Part shown: positions 53,214 to 61,162 of the stretch, piece by piece
Layout of the letters: the number at the start of each line of letters is the position of its first letter
Numbering within the stretch: position 1 is the first letter of the stretch
The notes under the pieces: model-generated
What the model saw: only the letters and a program-made list of their open reading frames with translations
Database searches by the model: none
Told to the model about the DNA's origin: nothing
Origin: Noviherbaspirillum sp. Root189
Lineage (GTDB): Bacteria; Pseudomonadota; Gammaproteobacteria; Burkholderiales; Burkholderiaceae_D
NCBI RefSeq assembly: GCF_001428545.1
Contig: NZ_LMHZ01000026.1
Span: 1-61,162 of the forward strand
Length of the DNA: 61,162 nt
Reading direction: 5' to 3'
Made by a program: the position numbers and the translations under genes

Positions 53214-54101
53214 CTATGCACTCTTTTTACTGGAGTGGCTGTGCACAAACGACGCCCATAAGACAGCGCCGCAGATGAGCAGGCCGCCAAGCAGCGTCCG
53301 TAACGTGGGGACTTCGCCCAGCAGCACACCGGCCAGGATAATGCCGTACACAGGTTCCAAACCAAATACGACACTTGTGGTTTGCGCGCGAAGGTGGCGC
53401 AGACTGGAGACAACCAGGCCTTGCCCAAGGGCTGTAAAGACGACGCCCAGTACAAGCAGCGTCAAGAAGTCCCGGCCTGCAAGCGTACCGTTCCATTGCA
53501 ATGCCAAAGGCAGCGTGCACAGCGCAGCGAAACCTTGCTGATAGAACGATACGGCAATCGGTGGATACCGGTTAGCGTAGGCCCGGCTGAGTAGTGACAG
53601 CACCGCATAGGCCAGTGCTGAAACTACGCCCCAAAGCAGTCCCTGGGTCAGGTGGTTGCCAATATCAAAGCTCGGCGTGACAAGGACCAGTCCCGTAGTG
53701 ACAAAGGCTGCGGTCACCACATCGCGGCGGCGTAGCGGTTCACCGAAGACCAGTGGTTCAAGAAACGTTGCAAACAGTGGAAAGCTTGAAAAAGCCAGCA
53801 AACCAATGGCGACCGTGGATACCTGGATCGACAGGAAGAACGTGAACCAGTGCGCGGCAAGGATGGCGCCCGAAAGCGCAAGTATAAACAGGTCTTTCCC
53901 GCTGCGAAGCCGGAGGCTCGATCGGGCCGCCAGGGCAACCAGCAGCAGGGCAAGGCTTCCAAAGACGGTTCTGCCGGCAGTGAGCACCATCGGGCTGGCT
54001 GGAACGAATTTGGCGAAGAGACCAGCGCCGCCGGCAAGCAGCACGGCGGCATGGATCTGGATCAGGCCAATACGGGGATTTGAGAGAGGGGAATGCATCA
54101 T
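53214..54101 (-). CDS. EamA/DMT-family transporter
   Basis: 295 residues with ten hydrophobic segments in two EamA halves (GLFAKFVPASPMVLTAGRTVFGSLAL; AQTTSVVFGLEPVYGIILAGVLLGE). DMT carriers export metabolites or amino acids. The tail HSHSSKKS is polar. No neighbour suggests a substrate. Confidence 0.9.
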   Translation of the reverse strand: MMHSPLSNPRIGLIQIHAAVLLAGGAGLFAKFVPASPMVLTAGRTVFGSLALLLVALAARSSLRLRSGKDLFILALSGAILAAHWFTFFLSIQVSTVAIGLLAFSSFPLFATFLEPLVFGEPLRRRDVVTAAFVTTGLVLVTPSFDIGNHLTQGLLWGVVSALAYAVLSLLSRAYANRYPPIAVSFYQQGFAALCTLPLALQWNGTLAGRDFLTLLVLGVVFTALGQGLVVSSLRHLRAQTTSVVFGLEPVYGIILAGVLLGEVPTLRTLLGGLLICGAVLWASFVHSHSSKKSA

Positions 54102-54158
54102 GGCATGATAACGCGCATCGCTGTTTCGGATTCTGCGTACACCACGATGAAATCCGCT

Positions 54159-54527
54159 CTAGGCAGCGACAAGGCCGGATAGTTCGCCGCTTGCAATGAG
54201 CCGTTGCAGGTCGTTTGCGCCGCCAATCAAAATACCATTCACGAATATCATCGGGAACGTGGGCCATCCGGTCCACATTTTCAGCGCCGTGCGCGGACGC
54301 CAGCCGCTCAGGTAACTGCCGTATTCCAGATACACATACGTTGCCTTGATATCGTCGAGCACGCGACGCGCCTTCCGTGGAAAAGGATTCTGCGCCATAC
54401 CGACGACGACTATCGGGTTGGACGCAATGGCCGCCTTGACTTCGGCGATGACATTGGCATGATTGTTGGCCACGATGCTCCTGACCGCCGGATGAATATG
54501 CGCTTCGTCGAGAATGCTACGGCTCAT
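54159..54527 (-). CDS. Glutaredoxin-like protein lacking active-site cysteines
   Basis: 122 residues with a glutaredoxin fold: cis-Pro region GWPTFPMIFVNG and GGANDLQRL near the C-terminus. The CPYC/CGFS site aligns with NPFP (GMAQNPFPRKARRVLDD), so neither catalytic Cys is present. It cannot be a classical disulfide reductase and may bind glutathione or a partner only. Its start overlaps the upstream small frame (54524-54775) by four bases. Confidence 0.82.
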   Translation of the reverse strand: MSRSILDEAHIHPAVRSIVANNHANVIAEVKAAIASNPIVVVGMAQNPFPRKARRVLDDIKATYVYLEYGSYLSGWRPRTALKMWTGWPTFPMIFVNGILIGGANDLQRLIASGELSGLVAA

Positions 54528-54775
54528 GGTGTTTCCTTTGGTCCGGGTTGCACAATTTGTTTTTTGAACATGTCAACGACGAGTAGAGTCGCACTCCTGT
54601 ACGGAAGCCGGCTGCAGGAAAACGTCGTGTGGACTGTAATGATCGCTCGACTTGGGGAAAAGTCGAGGCCATAGTATGCCTCAACGCTTTCGAGGCGCGG
54701 GAAATGCAGGACCGTTCCGAATCGATTTGTTGCCTGCCCATTGCAGTCAGTTAAAATCTCGGCATATCCCTCCAT
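54524..54775 (-). CDS. Possible small protein upstream of the glutaredoxin-like gene (83 aa)
   Basis: Starts MEGYAEILTDCNGQATNRFG and ends in a four-base ATGA overlap with the glutaredoxin-like gene, the best evidence that it is real. No family recognised. It runs into the promoter zone of the divergent response regulator gene, so it may instead be a chance frame. Confidence 0.42.
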   Translation of the reverse strand: MEGYAEILTDCNGQATNRFGTVLHFPRLESVEAYYGLDFSPSRAIITVHTTFSCSRLPYRSATLLVVDMFKKQIVQPGPKETP

Positions 54776-54802
54776 TACGGTGGCACTTAAGGCAAACCAG
54801 CC

Positions 54803-55480
54803 ATGCGAATTTTACTAGTCGAGGATGACGAAATACTTGCCGATGCGCTATTCCGCGCGCTGATCCAGTCTGCCTACGCCGTAGATCTGGTCGCGGAGGG
54901 CAATCAGGCCGACCACGCGTTGGCCACGCACAGCTATGACCTGGTCGTACTGGATGTCGGCCTCCCCGGATTGAGCGGGTTCGACATTCTCAAGCGGTTG
55001 CGGGCGCGACGCTCGCGTGTTCCGGTATTGATCCTGACCGCACTGGATGCTCTCGCCGACCGGGTACGCGGGCTGGACCTGGGCGCCGATGATTACCTGA
55101 CTAAACCGTTCGACCTGCCTGAGCTGGAAGCGCGCGTGCGTGCCTTGCTGCGCCGCGGCAGCGGGCAGTCGACGCCCGACCTTATGCACGGTCGCCTGCG
55201 CCTCGATTCGGCGGGGCGGCGTCTTTATTATGACGAGCAACCCATCGAACTGTCGGCGCGTGAACTGGCCCTGTTTGAATTGCTCCTGATGCGCGAAGGC
55301 CGCGTTGTCAGCAAGGAGCATATGGTCAACCATCTCTATGGCTGGGGCGATGAAGTCGGTCCCAATGCCATGGAAGTGTACGTGTACCGGCTCAGAAAAA
55401 AACTCGAGGCTTACGGCTGTTGCATCCGTACTATCCGGGGTATGGGATATCTGCTTGAGCATAATGATGCGGCGGCCTGA
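54803..55480 (+). CDS. OmpR/QseB-type response regulator
   Basis: 225 residues. Receiver domain with acidic pocket EDDE, phospho-acceptor Asp in LVVLDVGLPG and KPFD; winged-helix output domain (ELSARELALFELLLMREGRVVSKEHMVNHLYGW…RKKLEAYGCCIRTIRGMGYLL). It overlaps the kinase gene start, so the pair is coupled. Direct repeats with 11-bp spacing upstream of terC (56942-56980) are a possible target. Confidence 0.93.
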   Translation: MRILLVEDDEILADALFRALIQSAYAVDLVAEGNQADHALATHSYDLVVLDVGLPGLSGFDILKRLRARRSRVPVLILTALDALADRVRGLDLGADDYLTKPFDLPELEARVRALLRRGSGQSTPDLMHGRLRLDSAGRRLYYDEQPIELSARELALFELLLMREGRVVSKEHMVNHLYGWGDEVGPNAMEVYVYRLRKKLEAYGCCIRTIRGMGYLLEHNDAAA

Positions 55481-56873
55481 ATTTACCTTGCAGCGCAAAC
55501 TTCTGTTCTGGCTATTGGGACCGTTGTTTTTCTTGCTGCTGCTCGACACACTGGTCACTTATTCGACCTCGGTCGCTTTTTCCAACAAGGCCTACGACCG
55601 GTCCTTGCAAGAGATCGCAAGAGAAGTTTTCCTGCATGTCCGGCATGACGGTAGACATCCCAGTTTCGAAATGACACCAGGCACGGAGCGCATTTTGCTC
55701 GTCGATCAGGACGACCGGGTCTTTTACAGGATTTCCTTGCCGGATGGCGTATTGATCGGTGGAGAAACAGCGATTCCGCTTCCCTCCATCGGCGCACCCC
55801 GGGGCGACCAGCCGGTATTTTATGATGCGGTGCTGCACGGCGAACCGGTGCGAGTCATTGCAGCCCGCATGTCCTTTACCGACGATAAGCAGTCTACCGC
55901 CATGCTGGTCCAGGTGGCTGAAACGCTGAACAAGCGCCATCGCCTGGCAACGGATATTCGTGCGAGCGTATTCATTCCGCAATTGCTTCTGATCGTGTTG
56001 GCAACCGTCGCGGTATGGTATGGGATACGGCAAGGCCTGCTGCCATTACAGCGGTTAAAAGCGGCATTGTCGGACCGCTCGCACCTCGACTTGAGTCCGG
56101 TCGATGTGCAGGATGTGCCTGGTGAAGTCAGGCCCGTGGTCGAAGAAGTGAATGATCTGCTGCATCGCCTGAACGCGACGCTTAATTTCCAGAACCGATT
56201 CATTGCCGATGCGGCGCACCAGCTCAAGACCCCGGTGGCAGGTATGAAGGCGCAGATCGAACTGGCCCTGCGTGAAAACGATGCTGCCAGGCTGCAGCGT
56301 GCCGTGGCGCAGCTCTATATCAGTTCAGACCGGCTATCGCGACTGGTCGGACAGTTGTTATCGTTGGCGCGTAATGAGACCGGCGCTGTGCATACTGTCG
56401 AATTGACCACTGTCGACCTCAACGCACTGGCGCTGGAAGTCACGATGGAGTGGGTGCCGGAAGCGCTCAAACGCAATGTCGATCTTGGCTTCGAGGGCGC
56501 GGATACGCGTGTGGCTATTGCGGGCGATCCGCATCGTTTGCGTGAACTGATCAATAACCTGATCGATAATGCGGTGCGATACAGTCATGACGGCGGACGC
56601 GTGACGGTACGTGTTTCCGGCGGCGAGCAGCGACTGCTATCAATCAGCGACGACGGCCCGCGCATCCCCGTTGAAGAGCGCAAGCGTATCTTCGAACGCT
56701 TCCATCGCCTGCTTGGCAGTCACACCGACGGTAGCGGACTCGGTCTGGCGATCGTCAGCGAGATTGCCGCTCTGCACAAGGCCACGATCACGCTGGAAGA
56801 AGATGTGGATGGGGTTGGCAATACCTTTACGGTTTTCTTCCCTGTGCCGGTCGAATGTGCCATTGCGCATTGA
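55464..56873 (+). CDS. Sensor histidine kinase (TctE/QseC-like)
   Basis: 469 residues. The start ATG 55464 (or 55467) lies inside the end of the regulator gene. One transmembrane helix, a ~130-residue periplasmic sensor, a second helix (LLLIVLATVAVWYG), HAMP, HisKA (FIADAAHQLKTPVAGMKAQIELAL) and HATPase (DDGPRIPVEERKRIFERF, GSGLGLAIVSEIA). The periplasmic part resembles the 2CSK_N domain, linked to carboxylate sensing in TctE, but the ligand here is unknown. Confidence 0.9.
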   Translation: MMRRPEFTLQRKLLFWLLGPLFFLLLLDTLVTYSTSVAFSNKAYDRSLQEIAREVFLHVRHDGRHPSFEMTPGTERILLVDQDDRVFYRISLPDGVLIGGETAIPLPSIGAPRGDQPVFYDAVLHGEPVRVIAARMSFTDDKQSTAMLVQVAETLNKRHRLATDIRASVFIPQLLLIVLATVAVWYGIRQGLLPLQRLKAALSDRSHLDLSPVDVQDVPGEVRPVVEEVNDLLHRLNATLNFQNRFIADAAHQLKTPVAGMKAQIELALRENDAARLQRAVAQLYISSDRLSRLVGQLLSLARNETGAVHTVELTTVDLNALALEVTMEWVPEALKRNVDLGFEGADTRVAIAGDPHRLRELINNLIDNAVRYSHDGGRVTVRVSGGEQRLLSISDDGPRIPVEERKRIFERFHRLLGSHTDGSGLGLAIVSEIAALHKATITLEEDVDGVGNTFTVFFPVPVECAIAH

Positions 56874-56941
56874 GGCTTAATACCCGCTCTAACCTGCCGT
56901 CCGATGGTTCGAAGTAATCGTCCGCCGGATTTATCTTCAGT

Positions 56942-56980
56942 TGTAAGCCTGGTGTAAGCAAAGCGACAGGAAGGCGACAG
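56942..56980 (+). promoter_or_regulatory. Two pairs of 11-bp-spaced direct repeats before terC
   Basis: TGTAAGC at 56942 and 56953, and GCGACAG at 56963 and 56974, each pair one helical turn apart. OmpR-family regulators bind such direct repeats in tandem, and the gene pair just upstream encodes one. It could control terC. The two pairs differ in sequence, so at most one may be the true site. Confidence 0.35.
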
Positions 56981-57049
56981 ACCTGGTCAGTATCCTTGGC
57001 GTAAAGCAGTCCGCTTGCGGAGTGCGCATACGCTTACTAAGGAGACTCC

Positions 57050-57745
57050 ATGTCCATGTTTACATCCCCCGAGTTCTGGCTTGCCCTTTCCCAGATCATT
57101 CTCATTAATATCGTCCTCAGCGGTGACAATGCGGTCGTTATCGCCCTTGCATCTCGCTCCCTGCCACCGGCTCAGCAAAAAATGGCGATCCTGTTTGGCA
57201 GTATCGGTGCCATCGTTCTGCGGATCGTCCTCACCTTCTTCGCGGTTTACCTTCTCTCCCTGCCGTATCTGAAGATTGCCGGCGCCGCCTTGTTGCTCTG
57301 GATCGGTATCAATCTGCTGAAAGGTGAGGACGGCGAGGAAGAACTTGAAGGCCATTCCAATCTTGCCGCCGCAATCAAGACCATTATCATTGCCGACCTC
57401 GTCATGAGTCTCGATAACGTCATCGGCGTTGCTGCTGCAGCGAAGGGCAATGTGGTTCTGCTGGTGGTCGGGCTTGGGGTCAGCATCCCGTTGATCATCT
57501 ATGGCAGTACGCTGATCCTGAAATTGATGACGCGCTTTCCCATCATCATCACCGCAGGCGCAGCGCTGCTGGGATGGGTTGCCGGTGAAATGGCCTTCTC
57601 CGATCCGGCGATCGACGTCTGGGCCTCAGGCCACCATAGCCTGCATCTGATACCGCCTGTGCTGTGTGCCCTGCTGGTGGTGGCTACCGGAAAATGGCTG
57701 CAGTCGCGCACGGAACCGGAAGATACGGCGAACCGTGCGGGCTAA
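57050..57745 (+). CDS. TerC-family membrane protein (YjbE-like)
   Basis: 231 residues with about seven hydrophobic segments. The two TerC acidic motifs are SGDNAVVIALASRSLP and MSLDNVIGVAAAAKGN, likely metal ligands. Relatives export manganese or support metalation of exported proteins, and some give tellurite resistance. ATG 57050 follows AAGGAG. No yybP-ykoY riboswitch is convincing in the leader. Confidence 0.92.
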   Translation: MSMFTSPEFWLALSQIILINIVLSGDNAVVIALASRSLPPAQQKMAILFGSIGAIVLRIVLTFFAVYLLSLPYLKIAGAALLLWIGINLLKGEDGEEELEGHSNLAAAIKTIIIADLVMSLDNVIGVAAAAKGNVVLLVVGLGVSIPLIIYGSTLILKLMTRFPIIITAGAALLGWVAGEMAFSDPAIDVWASGHHSLHLIPPVLCALLVVATGKWLQSRTEPEDTANRAG

Positions 57746-57789
57746 ATGCTGGTCCCTGACCGGCCGCGCCACTCAGGAGAAAGCAGGCA

Positions 57790-58230
57790 ATGAAAAAAGT
57801 CCTTTTACCGATCAGCATTCATATGAGCCCGTCGCAAATACAAAATGCGGCGGCTCAGGCTATCGCTATATATCGTAGTGAAGACGCTGTGCAGCTTCAC
57901 GTGCTCAGTGTGCAGATTCCCGTATCCAGGCACGTGTCCGATTTTTTTGAGCCTGGAGAATTACGTCGGATCCATCGGAGCGCCGGCATGGCCGATCTGG
58001 CGCCCGCGAAAGCTGTCCTTGATGCTGCCGGCGTCCATTACCTGACGCATATCGAAGTAGGGCGTACCGCCGAGACGATTGCACGTTTTGCTACTGAGAT
58101 CCATTGCGATCGGATTGTGATGGGCCAGGAAAGCGGATCCGGCATTGCGCATAAACTTTTCGGCACGCTGGCAAGCGAAGTGCGCCATCTGGTTGGGCCG
58201 GGAGGCGCCTGCCGGGTAATTGGTTCCTGA
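57790..58230 (+). CDS. Universal stress protein (UspA family)
   Basis: 146 residues, single Usp domain: MKKVLLPISIHMSP at the start and the ATP-binding-like loop MGQESGSGIAHKLFGTLASEV near the end. The first loop lacks the usual DGS motif (SIHMS), so nucleotide binding may be changed. 44 bp after terC, probably co-transcribed. Confidence 0.88.
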   Translation: MKKVLLPISIHMSPSQIQNAAAQAIAIYRSEDAVQLHVLSVQIPVSRHVSDFFEPGELRRIHRSAGMADLAPAKAVLDAAGVHYLTHIEVGRTAETIARFATEIHCDRIVMGQESGSGIAHKLFGTLASEVRHLVGPGGACRVIGS

Positions 58231-58261
58231 TTCCACCACGGGAAGCCAGGCCTGCGTTCGT

Positions 58262-58299
58262 GCATGACTTATCGCTAGCATGCCAGCGATAAGTCATGC
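58262..58299. terminator. Long hairpin between convergent genes
   Basis: A perfect 15-bp stem, GCATGACTTATCGCT with AGCGATAAGTCATGC, around an 8-base loop, between the convergent universal-stress and globin genes. No long T-run follows, so it may block transcription both ways by structure alone. Confidence 0.6.
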
Positions 58300-58302
58300 T
58301 AC

Positions 58303-58680
58303 TTATACCTCGATCTGCTCGCCGAAATAGCCAAGCTGCAAGCTACCTGCAATACGTTCCGCGACTTCAATTGCAACGTGTGCCTCTTCCTTGCCAAAGA
58401 CTTCCACAGCGGTCTTGCGGAACAGGCCCAGCCAGTGGACGAAATGCTCTTTCTCTATTCCTTCCAGCGCCATGTGCTTGCCAAACACATTGCCCTGAAA
58501 TTCTCCGGTGCCGAGCAGTAGTTTGTTCCAGAACGCGTACATGCGCGGCATGTGAATTTCCCATTTCCCGGCCAGCATTTTTTCAAAGACAGGCGCCAGC
58601 ACCGCGTCCTCGCGCACACCTACATAGAAGGTGTCCACCATGATACGAATAGACGATTCGTTGATTGATTTGACCGGCAT
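58303..58680 (-). CDS. Group III truncated haemoglobin
   Basis: 125 residues from ATG 58680, preceded by AGGAAA; the frame extends to 58728. Typical motifs are IRIMVDTFYVGVREDAVLAPVFEKM, MYAFWNKLLLGTGEFQGNVFGKHMAL and EHFVHWLGLFRKT. It binds haem and O2/NO. The neighbouring flavohaemoprotein suggests a joint role in nitric oxide defence. Confidence 0.88.
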   Translation of the reverse strand: MPVKSINESSIRIMVDTFYVGVREDAVLAPVFEKMLAGKWEIHMPRMYAFWNKLLLGTGEFQGNVFGKHMALEGIEKEHFVHWLGLFRKTAVEVFGKEEAHVAIEVAERIAGSLQLGYFGEQIEV

Positions 58681-58773
58681 GGCTTTTCCTGTGTGAGATG
58701 AAAATTGATCGGCCGCTTCACACATCAATGAATACTTTATGCCTGATGCATGAAGCGGCTACCTGATTAGTCC

Positions 58774-59979
58774 TTAGTCCACATAGTTTAGCAACTCCGG
58801 CCCAAAGACTTCGCGATGCAATTTGTTGGCAGGAACGCCGATATCGATCAGGCTACGCCATTGCGCCTGCATGAATGCGACCGGACCGCAAAGGTAGACG
58901 CTGGCTTCGTCATACGGCCACGGCGCCAGTCTGGAAACATCCATGCGACCCGCGAGTGCGACGCCTTGAGCGATCTCATCGGTCGATGCCTGTTCATAAA
59001 AAGTCGCGACGGTAAGATTCGGCATGATGCTTTTTGCCTTGGCGATTTCTGCGCGGTGCGCATGATGACCGCTGTGACGCGCGGCATGCGCAAAAAGTAC
59101 ATGGCGCGCAGGGTTTGCTTCGACGATGCGCTTAAGAGCCGATATCATCGGCGTGATGCCAACACCGGCGGACAGCAGGACGATCGGCGAATCGGACTCA
59201 GTGTCCGGTGTAAAGTCGCCAAACGGATGCGTTACCCTAATCGTGTCGCCAACGACGGTATGGTCGTGCAACCAATTCGATACGTGGCCAGCCGGTTTGT
59301 TTTCTTCCGCCTTTTCGCGTTTAACCGAGATTCGCAACGTGTCACCGTTAGGTGCATCCGACAGGCTGTACTGGCGCAGTTGCGTACTTCCGTTGTCGAA
59401 GCTGACCGAGACACTCAGGTATTGCCCCGGCTTGAATGCAGGAACAGCACGGCCGTCTACCGCTTGCAAGAGGAAAGATTTTACGTTCTCGCATTCGTTG
59501 CGGATCTCTGTCACACGCATTGCGCGTAATTCGCCAGGGCTCGTCCCTGCCTGCGTATACAATGCTTTTTCGGTCTGGATCAATGCAGCTGCAAGTTCTG
59601 AATAGGCTTCATCCCATGCAGCAATCAGCGGCGGTGTCGCTGCATCGCCGAGCACTTCCTGAATTGCACCGAGCAGATGCCGACCGACGATGGGATAGTG
59701 TTCCTGCCTGATTCCGACCGATGCATGTTTGTGTACGATGCGGCTGACGACTGGACCAAGCGCTGCAGCATTGTCGATATTAGCGGCGTAGGCGAATACC
59801 GCCGAAGCTAGAGATTGTTGCTGCACGCCGCTCGCCTGGTTTCCCATATTGAACAGGTTGGTCAGCTCCGGATGCGCCGCAAACATGTTCTGGTAGAACG
59901 TGCGTGTAATAGCAAGGCCGTGTTCGCGCAGAACCGGAACGCTGGCATCGATATAGGGGCGGGCTGCTGCAGAAACCAT
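58774..59979 (-). CDS. hmp: Flavohaemoprotein / nitric oxide dioxygenase
   Basis: 401 residues from ATG 59979, preceded by GGAGGAAAG. The globin domain (~1-140; PYIDASVPVLREHGLAITRTFYQNMF, with the proximal His in RIVHKHASVGI) is followed by FAD- (LRQYSLSDAP) and NAD-binding (LLSAGVGITPMISAL) domains. It converts NO plus O2 to nitrate using NADH. Two NsrR-like palindromes flank its promoter region (59994-60012 and 60172-60194). Confidence 0.95.
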   Translation of the reverse strand: MVSAAARPYIDASVPVLREHGLAITRTFYQNMFAAHPELTNLFNMGNQASGVQQQSLASAVFAYAANIDNAAALGPVVSRIVHKHASVGIRQEHYPIVGRHLLGAIQEVLGDAATPPLIAAWDEAYSELAAALIQTEKALYTQAGTSPGELRAMRVTEIRNECENVKSFLLQAVDGRAVPAFKPGQYLSVSVSFDNGSTQLRQYSLSDAPNGDTLRISVKREKAEENKPAGHVSNWLHDHTVVGDTIRVTHPFGDFTPDTESDSPIVLLSAGVGITPMISALKRIVEANPARHVLFAHAARHSGHHAHRAEIAKAKSIMPNLTVATFYEQASTDEIAQGVALAGRMDVSRLAPWPYDEASVYLCGPVAFMQAQWRSLIDIGVPANKLHREVFGPELLNYVD

Positions 59980-59993
59980 TCTTTCCTCCAAAA

Positions 59994-60012
59994 CATGCAT
60001 ACGTAATGCATG
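59994..60012 (-). promoter_or_regulatory. NsrR-like operator overlapping the hmp leader
   Basis: CATGCAT-ACGTA-ATGCATG, a perfect palindrome with the 5-base centre of NsrR sites. It lies 14-33 bases before the hmp start, so repressor bound here would block elongation or initiation. Confidence 0.5.
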
Positions 60013-60171
60013 ATAAATTTTAAAAAAATTGCTCAGATTGTGAGCGTAAAAACACTTGCCTCAGATGCTGAGATGGCGGATCTGTTTTCCCTGGAAGCCG
60101 CACATTGACGCTCCGGTGCTGCGCTTTATTCAAGTGGTCTTGCTTCCTTTTCGGCGCGATGCATTGTATCA

Positions 60172-60194
60172 AAGATGTATATTGAATGCATCTT
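60172..60194 (-). promoter_or_regulatory. NsrR-like operator upstream of hmp
   Basis: AAGATGTAT-ATTGA-ATGCATCTT, 8 of 9 arm bases paired. It fits the betaproteobacterial NsrR consensus I remember (AAGATGYAT/ATRCATCTT). NsrR is a NO-sensing repressor and hmp its standard target, so NO-induced expression is likely. Confidence 0.65.
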
Positions 60195-60379
60195 AAATTG
60201 AGGAAGCTCGCGGCACGGGGTCGCGATTGTTTTGTCGCCTTGTTCCCTCAATCATCAGATTTCTGTTCCCTTGCTTTCTCCTGAAGATGGAACTTTAATA
60301 ACAGGAATGTGTACTACGGAGTGGGTGCCCATCATTACTGGTTATGAGGCGCCACCCTTTAACCATGAAAGGAGTTGTC

Positions 60380-60679
60380 ATGAAAACTGCTGGTTTTTTC
60401 CTTAGTGCAGCGTTGCTATTAAGCGCTTGTGCTTCGCCTTCACCTTCGCCAGACGCCCAGTTAAACAGCCGCATCAAGCAGGACATTGCACGCACCGCAG
60501 GAATTGGCAATGCAAGCGGTATCAACGTTGAGTCGTCAAGAGGTGTCGTTGTCTTGACTGGTTTTCTTGAGACCGAGCAACAGAGACAAGATGCTGCTCA
60601 AGCTGCACTGAAAGTTTCCGGCGTTCAGCAAGTATTCAATAATATCCAGGTGTTTAAGCCCACTTCGTCCGGACAATAA
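60380..60679 (+). CDS. BON-domain lipoprotein
   Basis: 99 residues from ATG 60380, behind AAAGGAG. Lipobox LLLSACAS; then a single BON domain (LNSRIKQDIARTAGIGNASGINVESSRGVVVLTGFLETEQQR…VQQVFNNIQVF). BON proteins bind membranes or lipids and are often osmotically induced. Probably anchored in the periplasmic face of an envelope membrane. Confidence 0.9.
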   Translation: MKTAGFFLSAALLLSACASPSPSPDAQLNSRIKQDIARTAGIGNASGINVESSRGVVVLTGFLETEQQRQDAAQAALKVSGVQQVFNNIQVFKPTSSGQ

Positions 60680-60980
60680 TCTACATGGTAATAAAGGCAT
60701 GTTGGCCGTCTTATAAGATGGCGACATTGCACGTCGCTTCCTACACCAACGCTGATGCTGCTAGCAATGGCAGCATCCATTCCTCCGACCAGAACCATCC
60801 GGCATTCACCCTTTTTTTCCGTTGAAGGCTTCTTCGCGTTGGAGAGCAGCGGCGGCATGGGTTTGACGCTGTCTCATCACATGTGACATCAGCGCTACAC
60901 CACGTCAATAGTGGTGTACCTGCATGGTAGTATTGGTTGAATGTAATTATTCTTTCCGACCTCTTCGATGTCGACTCTCT
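60680..60980. other. Non-coding end region with a small hairpin
   Basis: No gene. TACACCAC-GTCAATA-GTGGTGTA (60896-60918) is a perfect 8-bp hairpin without a T-run. Confidence 0.4.
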
Positions 60981-61056
60981 CATTGACTCCTCCTGTGCCT
61001 TGCCAGTCAAAAAATCCATCGATCTCATTTGTCACGTTACAGGTTGGAATTGGTAT
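60981..61056 (+). repeat. Partial copy of the MITE-like repeat (right half)
   Basis: Seventy-six bases matching the right half of 39883-40054 from ATTGACTCCTCC to the right terminal repeat (CACGTTACAGGTTGGAATTGGTAT). The left half and the central hairpin's left arm are missing. Confidence 0.78.
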
Positions 61057-61162
61057 AACGTGTCATATATGGACTCCCTCCAAAGTACAAGAGACTGACC
61101 GACGGGAATGACATTAGGGAGAAGCCTGCAGTCGTATATCCGGCATCTAATGTGGACTCTGT
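61057..61162. other. Window end
   Basis: No gene or motif recognised in the last ~105 bases. Confidence 0.4.

Noticed and set aside
56874-57049. yybP-ykoY manganese riboswitch before terC
   Set aside because: TerC genes often have one, but I could not find its conserved core or stems in these 175 bases.

Overview
The window reads as chromosomal DNA of a Gram-negative betaproteobacterium, most likely Burkholderiales and probably Oxalobacteraceae. The inference rests on the Burkholderiales-type porin, the 7Fe ferredoxin, the DUF2946/TonB copper cluster, the DUF4197 and DUF1269 proteins and the cytochrome oxidase layout. No rRNA or housekeeping marker is present, so genus cannot be fixed.

Region 1 (1-12.8 kb) is the most distinctive part. 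After the tail of a class I fumarase come a Liv-type ABC importer (binding protein, LivH, a fused LivM-LivG, LivF), a second near-identical binding protein, a LuxR-type regulator, a cytosolic reductive dehalogenase, a 7Fe ferredoxin, an outer-membrane porin, a ferredoxin-NADP reductase and a [2Fe-2S] ferredoxin. The dehalogenase carries Ser/Tyr/Lys/Arg residues at the spacing of the oxygen-tolerant NpRdhA enzyme, which debrominates ortho-halophenols. I read the block as a complete module for sensing, importing and reductively dehalogenating a halogenated aromatic acid or phenol, with NADPH electrons supplied by separate redox proteins rather than a fused reductase.

Region 2 (12.8-21.9 kb) is a mosaic. 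A segment of about 6 kb (old yellow enzyme, GDSL esterase, LysR regulator, histidine kinase) lies between imperfect direct repeats derived from the end of the reductase-ferredoxin pair. The right copy is a decayed reductase remnant. Fragments of GGDEF and PAS signalling genes and copies of a short MITE-like repeat follow, around a TauE-type exporter.

Region 3 (21.9-39.2 kb) holds a WD40 protein, a large lipoprotein, a Crp/Fnr regulator, a threonine-type tRNA with an odd anticodon loop, a DUF4197 protein, a formylglycine-generating-enzyme-like protein, a cold-shock protein, a proteasome-type Ntn hydrolase with T1/D17/K33, a KaiC-like/hybrid-kinase/small-protein operon, a DsbA-fold isomerase, an SDR with a broken TetR neighbour, and a thioesterase.

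Region 4 (39.3-43.8 kb) looks like a copper-responsive uptake cluster: DUF2946 protein, TonB receptor, and a periplasmic BNR-repeat protein. A complete MITE-like element sits between the first two. Region 5 (43.9-48 kb) holds envelope/stress proteins (DUF3618, holin-like, Ser/Thr-rich, DUF1269). Region 6 (48-53.2 kb) is an A-type cytochrome c oxidase operon with two subunit III genes. Region 7 (53.2-61.2 kb) has a DMT exporter, a cysteine-less glutaredoxin-like protein, an OmpR/TctE-type two-component pair, TerC, a universal stress protein, and a nitric-oxide defence pair (truncated globin and flavohaemoprotein) with NsrR-like sites at hmp, ending with a BON lipoprotein and another repeat copy.
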